DNA of 64,000 bases from Sphingobium fluviale (GCF_004122115.1 NZ_SBKP01000003.1:1-64000); one strand, 5' to 3'. Counted from the first letter of the stretch, positions 52,444 through 61,661 are shown. Notes: generated by a model from the letters alone, not told the origin. Translations and numbers: made by a program.

Positions 52444-54285
52444 TCAGTGCATCCGGTTTACCGCGAAGCGGGCGAGATCGCGCAGCGGCATGGCCTTGGG
52501 GCCGAAGGCGTCCAGCGCTTCGTGGCATGCGTCTTCCAGGGTGCTGACCTGATGGGCCGCGCCATCGAGGCCGAGCAGCATTGCGGCGTTCTTGCGCCCG
52601 CCCGCCGCGTCTTTCTGAAGCGCCTTGCCTACAATAGCCGCGTCGCCGATGCTGTCGAGAATGTCATCGCGGATCTGGAATACAAGGCCGAGATTTTCGG
52701 CAAAACGCAGCAGGTTTTCCTGTTCGTGCGCGCTGCATGTGCCCAGCATGGACCCCGCCTCCACCGCAAAGCGGATGAGCGCCGCAGTCTTGCGGGACTG
52801 GCACTCGAAAACGTCTTGAGGGGTGGGCCGGGATGGGGGGTAGAGGTCCATCATTTGCCCGCCCGCTAGGCCATCCTGCCCAACTGCGCGAGCGAGCGAC
52901 AACACCAGACGCGCCCGTAGAGCGCCGTTCGGGTGAGTGGCCTCATCCGCCAAAATCTCGAAGGCGAGCGCCAGCAGCGCATCACCAGCCAGCACCGCTG
53001 TCGCCTCGTCGAACTTGCGGTGCAGCGTGGGCCTGCCCCGGCGCATGTCGTCATCATCCATACAGGGCAGGTCATCATGCACCAGCGACTGCGCGTGGAC
53101 ACACTCTATCGCCGCACCGATCCTCAGCGCATGGGCATAGGAACCGCCAACGAGATCGGCCACGGCAGCCACCAGCAGCGCGCGAAACCTTTTGCCAGCG
53201 CCGGTAACGGCATAGCGCATCGCTTCTGCCAGCCGCCGGTTGCGGCCTCCATCCTGTCCGATCGCCTCGTTGAGTGCCACGTCAAGATCTGTGCGCAGGC
53301 GGGAAAGCCGGTCTTCCAGCGTGCCTGACAGGGCGGGGGAATGAAGGGGTTCGAGTGACACCGGGCGAAAGCGCACCCGCTCCGGCGCGCCCTCCGTCTC
53401 TTCCAGAGCAAACCCCTGCTGCATCAGCGCGTCGCATATGCCGCGCACCGCCGGTTCGGGCGTGGAAGCGGCGGCGGTCAGGCCGATGATGCGCGCATGG
53501 GTGATAGCTTCGTGCGGAATATCCGTGGCGTTTGTGACCAAGTACGCCTGTGGGCATCCCGCCGCCTGCGCAACCTCGACCAGACGACGCGCATTGGAAG
53601 ACATGGTGTCGCCCACCACCAGAACCAGATCGGCCTGCATCGCGATGGCCGTGATCGCCTTTTGCCGGTTGGTGGTGGCATAGCAGATATCGCTGGCGCG
53701 CGGCGCGGCAAGATCGGGAAAGCGCGCCTTGATGGCCGCGATTATTGCCTCCGCATCATTTACCGCGAAGGTTGTCTGCACCGCATAGGCGATAGCGGTG
53801 TTGGGAGCGAGGTCCAGCATGTCTAGGTCGGATGGGTGCGCGATCACGGAAATGGCGCCCGCCGGCAACTGGCCCAGAGTGCCAACAATTTCGGGGTGCC
53901 CCTGATGCCCGATCAACAGAACATGCCGCCCGGCGCGATACCAGCCTTCCACCTCGGCATGGACCTTGGCCACCAGCGGGCAGATGGCGTCCACCACGCG
54001 CAAATTACGGTTGAGCGCAGCGTGCTTCACCGCACGGGCGCTGCCATGCGCCGACAGGATCGTCATCGCGCCGGGTGGAATGGAGTCCACTTCCTGCACA
54101 AACACCGCCCCCAATCCCTCCAGCCGGTTTACGACCTCCTGATTGTGAACGATAGCGCGGCGCACATAGACGGGAGCGCCATGTTGCTCCAGCGCGCGTT
54201 CTACCGCATCGATCGCGCGCTCGACCCCGGCGCAGAACCCGCGCGGATTGGCGAGCAGCACCCGCCTTTCGGCCTGAGTGTCCAT
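52444..54285 (-). CDS. ispH: Fusion of HMBPP reductase (IspH) and IspA/CrtE-type prenyl diphosphate synthase
   Basis: This is one uninterrupted frame of about 613 residues. Residues 1-300 are IspH, the last MEP-pathway enzyme (HMBPP to IPP and DMAPP). The [4Fe-4S] cysteines are C18 (NPRGFCAGVERA), C102 (DAICPLVAKVH) and C201 (DICYATTNRQ), with AHGSAR and IGHQGHPE also present. After a linker (about 300-325) comes a full trans-prenyltransferase. Its first aspartate-rich motif is DDLPCMDDDD (D404, D405, D410) and its second is DDILD (540-544), with RPTLHRKFDEA and AGDALLALAFEIL of the bacterial FPP/GGPP synthase class. The product chain length is uncertain. The start may instead be 54324. It is divergent from crtI. 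Confidence 0.92.
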   Translation of the reverse strand: MDTQAERRVLLANPRGFCAGVERAIDAVERALEQHGAPVYVRRAIVHNQEVVNRLEGLGAVFVQEVDSIPPGAMTILSAHGSARAVKHAALNRNLRVVDAICPLVAKVHAEVEGWYRAGRHVLLIGHQGHPEIVGTLGQLPAGAISVIAHPSDLDMLDLAPNTAIAYAVQTTFAVNDAEAIIAAIKARFPDLAAPRASDICYATTNRQKAITAIAMQADLVLVVGDTMSSNARRLVEVAQAAGCPQAYLVTNATDIPHEAITHARIIGLTAAASTPEPAVRGICDALMQQGFALEETEGAPERVRFRPVSLEPLHSPALSGTLEDRLSRLRTDLDVALNEAIGQDGGRNRRLAEAMRYAVTGAGKRFRALLVAAVADLVGGSYAHALRIGAAIECVHAQSLVHDDLPCMDDDDMRRGRPTLHRKFDEATAVLAGDALLALAFEILADEATHPNGALRARLVLSLARAVGQDGLAGGQMMDLYPPSRPTPQDVFECQSRKTAALIRFAVEAGSMLGTCSAHEQENLLRFAENLGLVFQIRDDILDSIGDAAIVGKALQKDAAGGRKNAAMLLGLDGAAHQVSTLEDACHEALDAFGPKAMPLRDLARFAVNRMH

Positions 54286-54451
54286 GCGTGTGCTTTTCAC
54301 AGTCAAACCTCTGGCATGCTCCATGTCCTGCGCCTACCATGCACCGGGCCGATCAGACGGAATAGCCGCACCTTGGGACAGGTTGTGCGCCTCTCCGCGC
54401 AGATTATGCGCTACAATTGAAGCTGTGTTTCACGAAAGAGTGCCGATCATC

Positions 54452-55924
54452 ATGCCCAAGCCAAAGTCAGCCGTTGTCATCGGTTCCGGGTTTGGCGGTC
54501 TGGCGCTCGCGATCAGGCTCCAGAGCGCAGGCATAGCCACTACGGTGCTCGAAGCGCGGGATCGGCCCGGCGGGCGCGCCTATGTCTGGAAAGAGGCGGG
54601 CTATACCTTCGATGCCGGGCCTACGGTGATTACAGACCCCGCATGCCTTGAGGAGCTTTGGGCGCTATCGGGCAACCGGATGGCGGACGATGTCACGCTA
54701 CTGCCTGTTCAGCCCTTCTATCGCCTGCTGTGGAATGACGGCACAGAGTTTGATTACTCCAATAACGATGCCCAGCTTGCGTCCGAAATCGGGAAGCTGG
54801 ACCCTGCGGACGTCGCCGGATACGCCCGGTTCCTCGAATATTCCGGGGCGGTGTATGAAGAGGGCTATGTCAAGCTCGGCGCCGTACCTTTCCTGAGCTT
54901 TTCCAGCATGATCAAGGCGGCGCCAGCATTGGCGAAGCATCAGGCATGGCGCTCGGTCTATTCGATGGTGTCCAGCTTCGTGCGCAACGAGAAGCTGCGG
55001 CAGGCGCTGTCGTTTCATACGCTGCTGGTCGGCGGCAACCCGATGAACACCAGCAGCATCTACACCCTTATCCACGCGCTGGAGAAGCAGGGCGGCGTCT
55101 GGTTCGCCAAGGGCGGCACCAATGCGCTGGTGAGCGGTATGGTCGCGCTGTTCGAGCGGCTGGGCGGTACGCTGTTGCTGGGCGAGGCGGCGACGCGGAT
55201 CACATGGTCCGGTAATCAGGTTACGTCAGTCGTCACCTCGGCGGGGCGGACGCTCAACGCAGACATGATCGCCAGCAATGGTGATCTGGTGCACAGCTAT
55301 GGCCTGATCGATGGATCACCTTATGCCGCGGGCAAGGTGCGCGCATTAAAGCGCAAGCGTTTCTCGCCGAGCCTGTTTGTCGTGCACTTCGGGTTGAAGG
55401 GCACATTCCCCGATATCGCGCACCACAGCATATTGTTTTCATATCGCTATGGCCCGTTGCTCAATGACATCTACAAGAACGGCACGTTGCCGCCAGACCC
55501 GTCGCTTTATCTCCACAACCCCTGCGCTACTGACCCGGACATGGCGCCGGAAGGCAAATCCGCCTTCTATGCGCTCGCCCCGGTGCCGCATATGGGCCGC
55601 GCGCCGGTGGACTGGGCGCAAGAAGGGCCGCGCTATCGCGAGGTGGTGCTGAACAGAATTCGCGATCTGCTGATCCCCGATCTGCACGAGCGGCTGGACC
55701 ATTGCTTTCACTATACGCCGCAGGATTTCGCCGATGATCTGGGCGCGCATCTCGGCAGCGCCTTCAGCCTGGAGCCGGTGCTGACCCAGAGCGCGTGGTT
55801 TCGTGGCCACAATCGCGACGATCATTTCGGCAATCTCTATTTCGTCGGCGCGGGCACGCATCCGGGCGCGGGGATACCGGGCGTGGTGGGCAGCGCCAAG
55901 GCAACTGCGCGCCTTATGGTATGA
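54452..55924 (+). CDS. crtI: Phytoene desaturase
   Basis: This 490-residue FAD-dependent desaturase converts phytoene to lycopene (or neurosporene). The dinucleotide fold is VVIGSGFGGLALAIRLQSAG, followed by RDRPGGRAYVW and the GYTFDAGPTVITDP motif. The C-terminal bacterial phytoene dehydrogenase signature is NLYFVGAGTHPGAGIPGVVG. The start at 54452 gives the standard N-terminus; the frame extends further upstream without family similarity. It is followed 29 bases later by crtZ and is divergent from the ispH-prenyl synthase fusion across 166 bases. Confidence 0.96.
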   Translation: MPKPKSAVVIGSGFGGLALAIRLQSAGIATTVLEARDRPGGRAYVWKEAGYTFDAGPTVITDPACLEELWALSGNRMADDVTLLPVQPFYRLLWNDGTEFDYSNNDAQLASEIGKLDPADVAGYARFLEYSGAVYEEGYVKLGAVPFLSFSSMIKAAPALAKHQAWRSVYSMVSSFVRNEKLRQALSFHTLLVGGNPMNTSSIYTLIHALEKQGGVWFAKGGTNALVSGMVALFERLGGTLLLGEAATRITWSGNQVTSVVTSAGRTLNADMIASNGDLVHSYGLIDGSPYAAGKVRALKRKRFSPSLFVVHFGLKGTFPDIAHHSILFSYRYGPLLNDIYKNGTLPPDPSLYLHNPCATDPDMAPEGKSAFYALAPVPHMGRAPVDWAQEGPRYREVVLNRIRDLLIPDLHERLDHCFHYTPQDFADDLGAHLGSAFSLEPVLTQSAWFRGHNRDDHFGNLYFVGAGTHPGAGIPGVVGSAKATARLMV

Positions 55925-55953
55925 TCCGGCCCGATCCGCTATAGATAACCCTT

Positions 55954-56451
55954 ATGCAGACAACCGCCCTTATCCTGATCTTCCTCGCCACGCTCGCGGC
56001 GATGGAACTGTTTGCCTATGCCATGCACCGCTGGGTCATGCACGGGCCGGGCTGGTTCCTGCACGCCAGCCACCACCGCGTACGCACTGGCCCGTTCGAG
56101 TGGAACGATCTTTACGCCGTCATTTTTGCTGTACCGTCCATCGTGATGATTTATCTGGGGGTGCGCGGCGGCTGGGGTGGCTGGGCGACGGCTGTGGGCG
56201 CAGGCATCGCGGGTTATGGCATGATCTATTTCGGCTTTCACGACTGGATCGTGCACCAGCGCCTGCCACACCGCATCGTGCCGCGCTCGCGCTATTTCAA
56301 GCGGATAGTGCAGGCGCACCGGCTGCACCACGCAGTCGAGAGCAAGCGCGGCACGGTGAGCTTCGGCTTTCTCTATGCCCCGCCGGTCGAGGCGCTGAAA
56401 GCGGCGTTGAAGCACTCAGCCGAAGCGCGGCTGCGGGGGCCGGCGGCCTAA
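55954..56451 (+). CDS. crtZ: Beta-carotene 3-hydroxylase
   Basis: This is a 165-residue membrane di-iron hydroxylase of the fatty-acid hydroxylase superfamily that makes zeaxanthin from beta-carotene. The histidine clusters are H25/H30 (HRWVMH), H37/H40/H41 (HASHH), H96/H101 and H122/H125/H126 (HRLHH), with three to four hydrophobic helices between. It lies 29 bases after crtI on the same strand. Its last 4 bases overlap the stop region of the convergent crtB. Confidence 0.94.
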   Translation: MQTTALILIFLATLAAMELFAYAMHRWVMHGPGWFLHASHHRVRTGPFEWNDLYAVIFAVPSIVMIYLGVRGGWGGWATAVGAGIAGYGMIYFGFHDWIVHQRLPHRIVPRSRYFKRIVQAHRLHHAVESKRGTVSFGFLYAPPVEALKAALKHSAEARLRGPAA

Positions 56452-57380
56452 CCGGGCCGCGTCCAGAGGCCAGTGCGTGGCGCATAGGTCGGTGCGAAGG
56501 GCGCTCGCATCAGCGCGCCAGCAAACAACCCCAGCTTGGCGGCGGCGCCAGTGCGCACCCGCTCTTCCCATGCGCTTTCCCCCCGCCGCACCACCCGCTC
56601 GCCGATCGCGCCATAGATCGCGTCCGCCGCCAGCACGGCGAGGCGGGAGCGCGGGGCAAGATGCGCCGCGCCGATCCGCGCCGATGCGCGATAGGGGCGG
56701 GACAGTTCCACCAGCCGTTGCGCCATCCGCGCCAGCTTGGGCCTGTGATCGGGCAGGGGAATGTCCGCCTCGGCCAGTCCCTCCGCCTTCAGCCATTGCA
56801 CCGGCAGATAACAGCGCCCGGCCAGCGCATCGGGCACGATATCGCGCGCGATATTGGCGAGCTGAAACGCCAGCCCCAGATCGGATGCGCGATCGAGCAC
56901 CTCCCGCTCGGCCGGATCAACGCCCATCACCACCGCCATCATGCAGCCCACGCTGCCCGCGACATGATAGCAATAGCGCAGCAGATCATCCTCGCTCTCT
57001 GGCCGCCAGTCTGCCGCATCGAGCGCGAACCCGGCGATATGATCGTCGATGAAGGCGCCGGGCATGTGCGTTTCACTCGCCACCAGACGCAGCGCGGCAA
57101 ACGGCGCGGGTACAGGCGCGTCGCTGTTAAGCGCGGCATCGGTCAGCGCCACGAGCCGGGCATGAGCCGCTTGCGCATCTTCCTGCACCGCCGCAGCAGC
57201 GCCGCCCAGCTCCTGCCCATCGGTCATGTCATCCGCCGCGCGGCACCAGGCATAGAGCAGCCATGCCCGCTCGCGCGTCATCGGCGCGAACAGCCTGCTC
57301 GCCGCAGCAAAGCTCTGTGATCCGCGCGCGATGCTCTGATAGGCGGCCTGCACCAGCGCGGCGCGCTCGGCTTGCGTCAT
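56448..57380 (-). CDS. crtB: Phytoene synthase
   Basis: This 310-residue squalene/phytoene synthase-fold enzyme joins two GGPP molecules head to head. The first aspartate-rich motif is AADDMTDG (in YAWCRAADDMTDG); the second is NIARDIVPDA, a variant of the usual NILRDVGEDA that keeps both aspartates. The C-terminal YGAIGERVV is standard. It overlaps crtY by 4 bases upstream, indicating a crtY-crtB operon, and ends 4 bases inside the convergent crtZ. Confidence 0.94.
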   Translation of the reverse strand: MTQAERAALVQAAYQSIARGSQSFAAASRLFAPMTRERAWLLYAWCRAADDMTDGQELGGAAAAVQEDAQAAHARLVALTDAALNSDAPVPAPFAALRLVASETHMPGAFIDDHIAGFALDAADWRPESEDDLLRYCYHVAGSVGCMMAVVMGVDPAEREVLDRASDLGLAFQLANIARDIVPDALAGRCYLPVQWLKAEGLAEADIPLPDHRPKLARMAQRLVELSRPYRASARIGAAHLAPRSRLAVLAADAIYGAIGERVVRRGESAWEERVRTGAAAKLGLFAGALMRAPFAPTYAPRTGLWTRPG

Positions 57381-58534
57381 GCGCTGCTTCCGCCCAACAG
57401 CGCGCGTACAGCTGCGGGTATCGAGACCGGCGGCTTGCCGGTGAGGATGGCGAGCTTGTCAGATGCGGTAAGCGCGCCCGCGTAAAATCGGCCGATTCGT
57501 TCCGGCGAGAGGCGATAGAAATGCGCGAAGATGCGGTGGCGCTCTTCCGGCTTGGCGGCATGAAACAGCATCCGGTTCAGCAGCCGGAAATAGCCGCTCT
57601 CCCGCCAGTGCGCCATGAAGCGCGCCCGTGTCCACCGCGCCAGCTGTGCACTATCGAGCAGGCCGGGCAGGGCAGACAGCTCCTCCGCCAGCCGCAGCGC
57701 CAGCCCAAAGGAATAGCCGGTCGTCGCATGGAAGAACCCGCCGCGCAGGCCCAGCCGCGCTATCGGTTCGTTTTCCGGCCAAAACAGATCGGGATCGCCG
57801 CCGATCAGGATCGGCAGCACGCCCGTCTCCTGCCGCAGTTCCGCGCCCAATAGCCCGCGCTCCCGCGCCAGCGCCCGTACGCGATCCGCCACTTGCCCCA
57901 CATCCAGATCGGGCGTGTCGCTATAGTACGTGTCTTCCACCAGCACCGTCTCGGCGCTCAGCGGCAACACATAAACGAAGCGATAACCGTCGATCTGTGG
58001 CAGCCGCGCGTCCATCACGGTGGCGCAGTCCGGCTCCGGCGCGCGCGCCGCGAACTCGATGCCGACGAACTTCTGCCAGCCCAGCTCCAGCCCCGGCATC
58101 GGCCCGTCCGGCCCGCGCGCATCGATCACCGCCCGCGCTGCAATGCGTTCGCCGGTGGCAAGCGTCACGGCGTCAGGCTCTATCCGCGCCACCTGTGCGC
58201 CCAGCCGATAAGCCGCTTTCGGCAGCCGCGCCCGCACCAGCGCATCGAGCGCCGCCGCGTTGGTGGCGTTATAGGCCATGGGCAGCACGCGCTCTCGCCC
58301 CTCGAACGCCACGCGGTGGCGCGGCCAGCGGACAGGGGTGAGCGCTTCCACCAGATCGTGCGCGCCATGCGGCACATCGCTGTCGAAGAAGGACCAGACA
58401 TGATTGCCGCCAAAGCCTGTCCCGCCCTCGATCAGCACTAGTGGAACATCCGGCCGCCGCTCGGCCAGCCGCAGCGCCGCAAGCGCACCCGCCAGCCCGC
58501 CGCCGACAATCACCAGAGGAAGCCCGTGCGTCAT
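57377..58534 (-). CDS. crtY: Lycopene beta-cyclase
   Basis: This is a 385-residue CrtY-type flavoprotein cyclase that converts lycopene to beta-carotene. The N-terminal fold is LVIVGGGLAGALAALRL, followed by FGGNHVWSFFDSDV, the CrtY hallmark. VIDARGPDG, FVYVLPLSAETVLVEDTYYS and FFHATTGYSFGLAL are also conserved. It is first gene of crtY-crtB (4-base overlap). Its upstream region (125 bases) is shared with the divergent DUF2141 gene. Confidence 0.95.
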   Translation of the reverse strand: MTHGLPLVIVGGGLAGALAALRLAERRPDVPLVLIEGGTGFGGNHVWSFFDSDVPHGAHDLVEALTPVRWPRHRVAFEGRERVLPMAYNATNAAALDALVRARLPKAAYRLGAQVARIEPDAVTLATGERIAARAVIDARGPDGPMPGLELGWQKFVGIEFAARAPEPDCATVMDARLPQIDGYRFVYVLPLSAETVLVEDTYYSDTPDLDVGQVADRVRALARERGLLGAELRQETGVLPILIGGDPDLFWPENEPIARLGLRGGFFHATTGYSFGLALRLAEELSALPGLLDSAQLARWTRARFMAHWRESGYFRLLNRMLFHAAKPEERHRIFAHFYRLSPERIGRFYAGALTASDKLAILTGKPPVSIPAAVRALLGGSSA

Positions 58535-58659
58535 GATGCGGTCTTATCCGCTGCCAGTCACCAAACCAAGCAGCAAGACATGCACTTTGGGGAGGGAGGG
58601 AAATTTCGCCTGCGTACACGCGCTATTTCATTGCCGGACGCGCCGTTGTATCGGGCGCT

Positions 58660-59121
58660 ATGCGTCCGTACTTTCGCACTTTCCGGCTTTTATCCTCAGC
58701 CGTGCTGGCGGTGCTGCTGGGCGGCGCGACGTCGCTGCCCGCGCCGGTCAATAAAGCGATGCTCGATATAGATGTGACCGGCGCGAGATCAGCGAAGGGC
58801 GTGGTGCGGCTGGCGCTGTGCCCGCCGCGCACCGGCTTTCCCGATTGCAAGGCGGCTGCCCTTCGCACTGCCTCGGCACCGGTGGAGCGCGGGCAGGCGC
58901 GCTTTCAGCTTACGGACCTGCCCGCGGGATCCTTCGCCGTCAGCGTCTTTCACGATGAAAATGACAATGGCAGGATGGACAGCTTCGTTGGCATCCCGCG
59001 CGAGGGCTATGGTATATCGCGCAACCCGCCTTTCCGCGCGCGCGCGCCGCGCTTTGACGAGGCGGAGATCGTGCTGGCGGGCCATGGCCAGATCACGATT
59101 GCTCTGCGCTATCTGATGTGA
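58660..59121 (+). CDS. DUF2141 family secreted protein
   Basis: This 153-residue protein has a signal peptide (FRLLSSAVLAVLLGGATSLP) and one DUF2141 domain, a beta-sandwich. Diagnostic segments are GVVRLALCPPRTGFPDC, FAVSVFHDENDNGRMDS and VGIPREGYGISRNPP. The DENDNGRMD stretch looks like a calcium-binding loop. DUF2141 genes often lie near carotenoid genes in sphingomonads, but no function is known. No good ribosome site is seen at 58660, so the start is approximate. Confidence 0.87.
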   Translation: MRPYFRTFRLLSSAVLAVLLGGATSLPAPVNKAMLDIDVTGARSAKGVVRLALCPPRTGFPDCKAAALRTASAPVERGQARFQLTDLPAGSFAVSVFHDENDNGRMDSFVGIPREGYGISRNPPFRARAPRFDEAEIVLAGHGQITIALRYLM

Positions 59122-59208
59122 GCGCCCTGCTATGCGCTGGGTCGTGTAGCGGTTTTCCTAATCATTTATCTCCTTTGTCTGTTAAGCTTCTTATTGTAGA
59201 TTGCGGGC

Positions 59209-60909
59209 ATGGAGAGCGATAAGCCGATTTGGCGGGAGTGTTATAGCCACCCCGTCGCGTGGGACACAGCTTTTGAGCCGATGTCCTTGCCCGATATGCT
59301 GCTGGAAAAAGCGGAGCAAACCCCGCTTGCGCCCGTGATTGATTTCATGGGCCGCAAGTTTAGCTATTCCGATGTTGCCGGCGGTGCCCGCCGCGTTGCG
59401 CGCGGCTTGCTCGATCTCGGTATCGGGCGCGGCGACCGAGTCGGGCTGTTTCTGCCCAATGTGCCGCATTATGTCGCCGCTTATTATGGTGCGATGATGA
59501 TGGGGGCGACCGTCGTCAACTTCTCGCCGCTGTATACGGTGGAGGAGCTGAAATATCAGGCGGAAGACAGCGGCACCAAGCTGCTCTTTACCCTCTCGGT
59601 GAAAGCGCTGTTGCCGCGTGCGCTGGAGGTGCTGAACCAGAGCTGCATCGAGCAACTGGTGGTTGGTTCCATTGCGGGTGCATTGCCGACCGGAAAATCC
59701 CTGCTCTACCGGCTGTTCAAGGCGGAGGACGAAGCCGATGTGCCAGAGGATGATCGGCGCATCACCCGTTTTTCGGCGTTGATCGCCAATGACGGCGATT
59801 GCCCGCCCGTGCCGATCGACCCTGTGAACGACATCGCGTTGCTGCAATATACCGGCGGCACCACCGGCACCCCCAAAGGCGCGATGCTGACGCACCAGAA
59901 CCTCACTGCCAACGCGCGCCAGGTGGCGGTATGCGATCCCAATGTGAACGAGAGTGATCGGGCGATCGGCGCGCTGCCGCTGTTTCATGTCTTTGCCAAC
60001 ACCTGCGTATTGAACCGCACGATCGCGCGCGGCGGGGAGATGGTGCTGCTGCCCCGGTTCAACGCCAAGCAGGTGATGGACGCCATAGAGCGCACCCGCG
60101 CACCGCTGATGTTCGGCGTGCCGACGATGTATCAGGCGATGCTGGACAGCCCGGCGCTGCACGGCGCGGATCTGTCCGCGCTCAAGGTCTGTATTTCGGG
60201 CGGCGCCCCCTTGCCGCAGGAACTGAAATTGCGGTTCGAGGAGGCCACGGGCGCGCGCATTGTCGAGGGCTATGGCCTCACCGAGAGCAGCGGCGTCGTC
60301 AGCTCCAACCCCTATGAGGGAGGGAACAAGCAGGGCAGCATTGGTCATCCGATGCCGGGCACGCGCGTCAAGCTGCTCAATCGCGAAGACCCCACGCGCG
60401 ATGCCGATCCCGGCGAGCCGGGCGAACTGGCTTTTTCCGGCCCGCAGGTGATGAAAGGATATTGGCGGCGGCCAGAGGCAGACAAGGATGTGTTCGTAGG
60501 CGGCTATCTGCGCACCGGCGATGTCGCGACGATCGACGCCGAGGGCTATATCCGCATCGTCGACCGCATCAAGGATATGATCACCGTCGGCGGGTTCAAG
60601 GTCTTCCCCAGCCAGGTGGAGGCCGTGCTCTATCGGCACCCGGCGGTAAAGGAGGCGCTGGTGATTGGTATACCCGATGCCTATCGCGGTGAAAGCCCAA
60701 AAGCCTTCGTTGCCCTGAGGGAAGGGTGCATGGCCAGCGGAGACGAACTGAAAATCTGGCTCAATCCGCAGGTCGGCAAGCATGAACAGGTGGTGGCGGT
60801 GGAAATTCGCGACAGCCTGCCCAAAACCCTGGTAGGCAAACTCTCGCGCAAGGAGTTGGTAGCCGAGGAGCGAGAGAAATATGACGCAGCAAAACGAGCC
60901 AATGGCTGA
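59209..60909 (+). CDS. fadD: Long-chain fatty acid-CoA ligase (AMP-forming)
   Basis: This is a 566-residue acyl-CoA synthetase of the ANL superfamily. The P-loop is QYTGGTTGTPKGAMLTH. The ATP motif is EGYGLTESSG; the hinge is RTGDVATIDAEGYIRIVDR, followed by KDMITVGGFKVFPSQVE, and the catalytic lysine is in KTLVGKLSRKEL. It activates fatty acids in the cytoplasm for beta-oxidation or lipid synthesis. The msrA start lies inside its last codons (60881-60909 overlap). Confidence 0.94.
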   Translation: MESDKPIWRECYSHPVAWDTAFEPMSLPDMLLEKAEQTPLAPVIDFMGRKFSYSDVAGGARRVARGLLDLGIGRGDRVGLFLPNVPHYVAAYYGAMMMGATVVNFSPLYTVEELKYQAEDSGTKLLFTLSVKALLPRALEVLNQSCIEQLVVGSIAGALPTGKSLLYRLFKAEDEADVPEDDRRITRFSALIANDGDCPPVPIDPVNDIALLQYTGGTTGTPKGAMLTHQNLTANARQVAVCDPNVNESDRAIGALPLFHVFANTCVLNRTIARGGEMVLLPRFNAKQVMDAIERTRAPLMFGVPTMYQAMLDSPALHGADLSALKVCISGGAPLPQELKLRFEEATGARIVEGYGLTESSGVVSSNPYEGGNKQGSIGHPMPGTRVKLLNREDPTRDADPGEPGELAFSGPQVMKGYWRRPEADKDVFVGGYLRTGDVATIDAEGYIRIVDRIKDMITVGGFKVFPSQVEAVLYRHPAVKEALVIGIPDAYRGESPKAFVALREGCMASGDELKIWLNPQVGKHEQVVAVEIRDSLPKTLVGKLSRKELVAEEREKYDAAKRANG

Positions 60910-61438
60910 GGAGCAGCTTGCCACGCTGGCAGGCGGTTGCTTCTGGTGTACCGAGGCGGTCTTCCTCCAGCTTGCCGGCGTGAGCGGTGTAGAAAGCGGC
61001 TATATAGGCGGGGCGACGGCGAACCCGACTTATGAGGAGGTATGCAGCGGGCGCACAGGGCATGCCGAAGCCATCCGCATCCGCTTCGATCCCTCCGTCA
61101 TCAGCTATGACGACCTGCTCGACATCTTTTTCGCCACGCACGACCCGACCCAGCTTAACAGGCAGGGCAACGACATCGGCACGCAATATCGCTCGGCCAT
61201 CTTCCCGCATGACGCTGCGCAGGGGGAGGCGGCGCGGGCAGGAATGGCGCGCGCTCAGGCCGACTGGCCGCAACCCATCGTCACCACCATCGAGCCGCTT
61301 TCCGAATGGTATCCCGCAGAGGATTATCATCAGGACTACTGGAACCGCGCGGGCGACCGAAACCCCTACTGCATGGCAGTTATCCCGCCCAAGCTACAGA
61401 AACTCCGCAAGAAATTCTCTGACAGGCTGATGGCGTGA
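60881..61438 (+). CDS. msrA: Peptide methionine sulfoxide reductase MsrA
   Basis: This 185-residue enzyme reduces the S epimer of methionine sulfoxide. The active site GGCFWCTEAVF contains the catalytic C20, and downstream are the signatures SGYIGGATANPTYEEVCSG and AEDYHQDYWN. Only this Cys and C23 lie in the N-terminal site. The start at 60881 overlaps fadD by 29 bases and has GAGGAG upstream; ATG at 60902 would still give a complete domain. Confidence 0.95.
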   Translation: MTQQNEPMAEEQLATLAGGCFWCTEAVFLQLAGVSGVESGYIGGATANPTYEEVCSGRTGHAEAIRIRFDPSVISYDDLLDIFFATHDPTQLNRQGNDIGTQYRSAIFPHDAAQGEAARAGMARAQADWPQPIVTTIEPLSEWYPAEDYHQDYWNRAGDRNPYCMAVIPPKLQKLRKKFSDRLMA

Positions 61439-61659
61439 TATCGCGCGCGCTGCTGGGTGCAGGCCTCGCCGTCGCCCTCGCAGGCTGTGTCAGCACGGTC
61501 GGCAAGGTCGTCACCGCGCCGGTTAAGGCCGGGTCGAAGGCGGCGGACTGGATGACGACGAGCCAGGATGAGGCAGACCGCGAGCGCGGTAGGGAAATCC
61601 GCCATCAGGAAGAGGCCGCGCGCAAGGCTTGCAGGAAACAGGGCAGGGACGACTGCTGA
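61435..61659 (+). CDS. Small predicted lipoprotein
   Basis: This 74-residue protein starts at a GTG that overlaps the msrA stop codon (GTGA). The signal has a lipobox LAGC with the lipidated cysteine at 18. A short charged helical tail (DRERGREIRHQEEAARKAC) ends with CRKQGRDDC. It is translationally coupled to msrA. Function unknown; homologous small lipoproteins in this position are familiar in sphingomonads. Confidence 0.75.
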   Translation: MISRALLGAGLAVALAGCVSTVGKVVTAPVKAGSKAADWMTTSQDEADRERGREIRHQEEAARKACRKQGRDDC

Positions 61660-61661
61660 AT

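Noticed and set aside
55803..57320. Open frame of 505 codons on the plus strand
   Set aside because: Runs out of frame through crtI, crtZ and antisense to crtB; no domain content.
59191..60924. Open frame of 577 codons on the minus strand
   Set aside because: Antisense shadow of fadD, with no recognisable motif and an unnatural amino acid composition.
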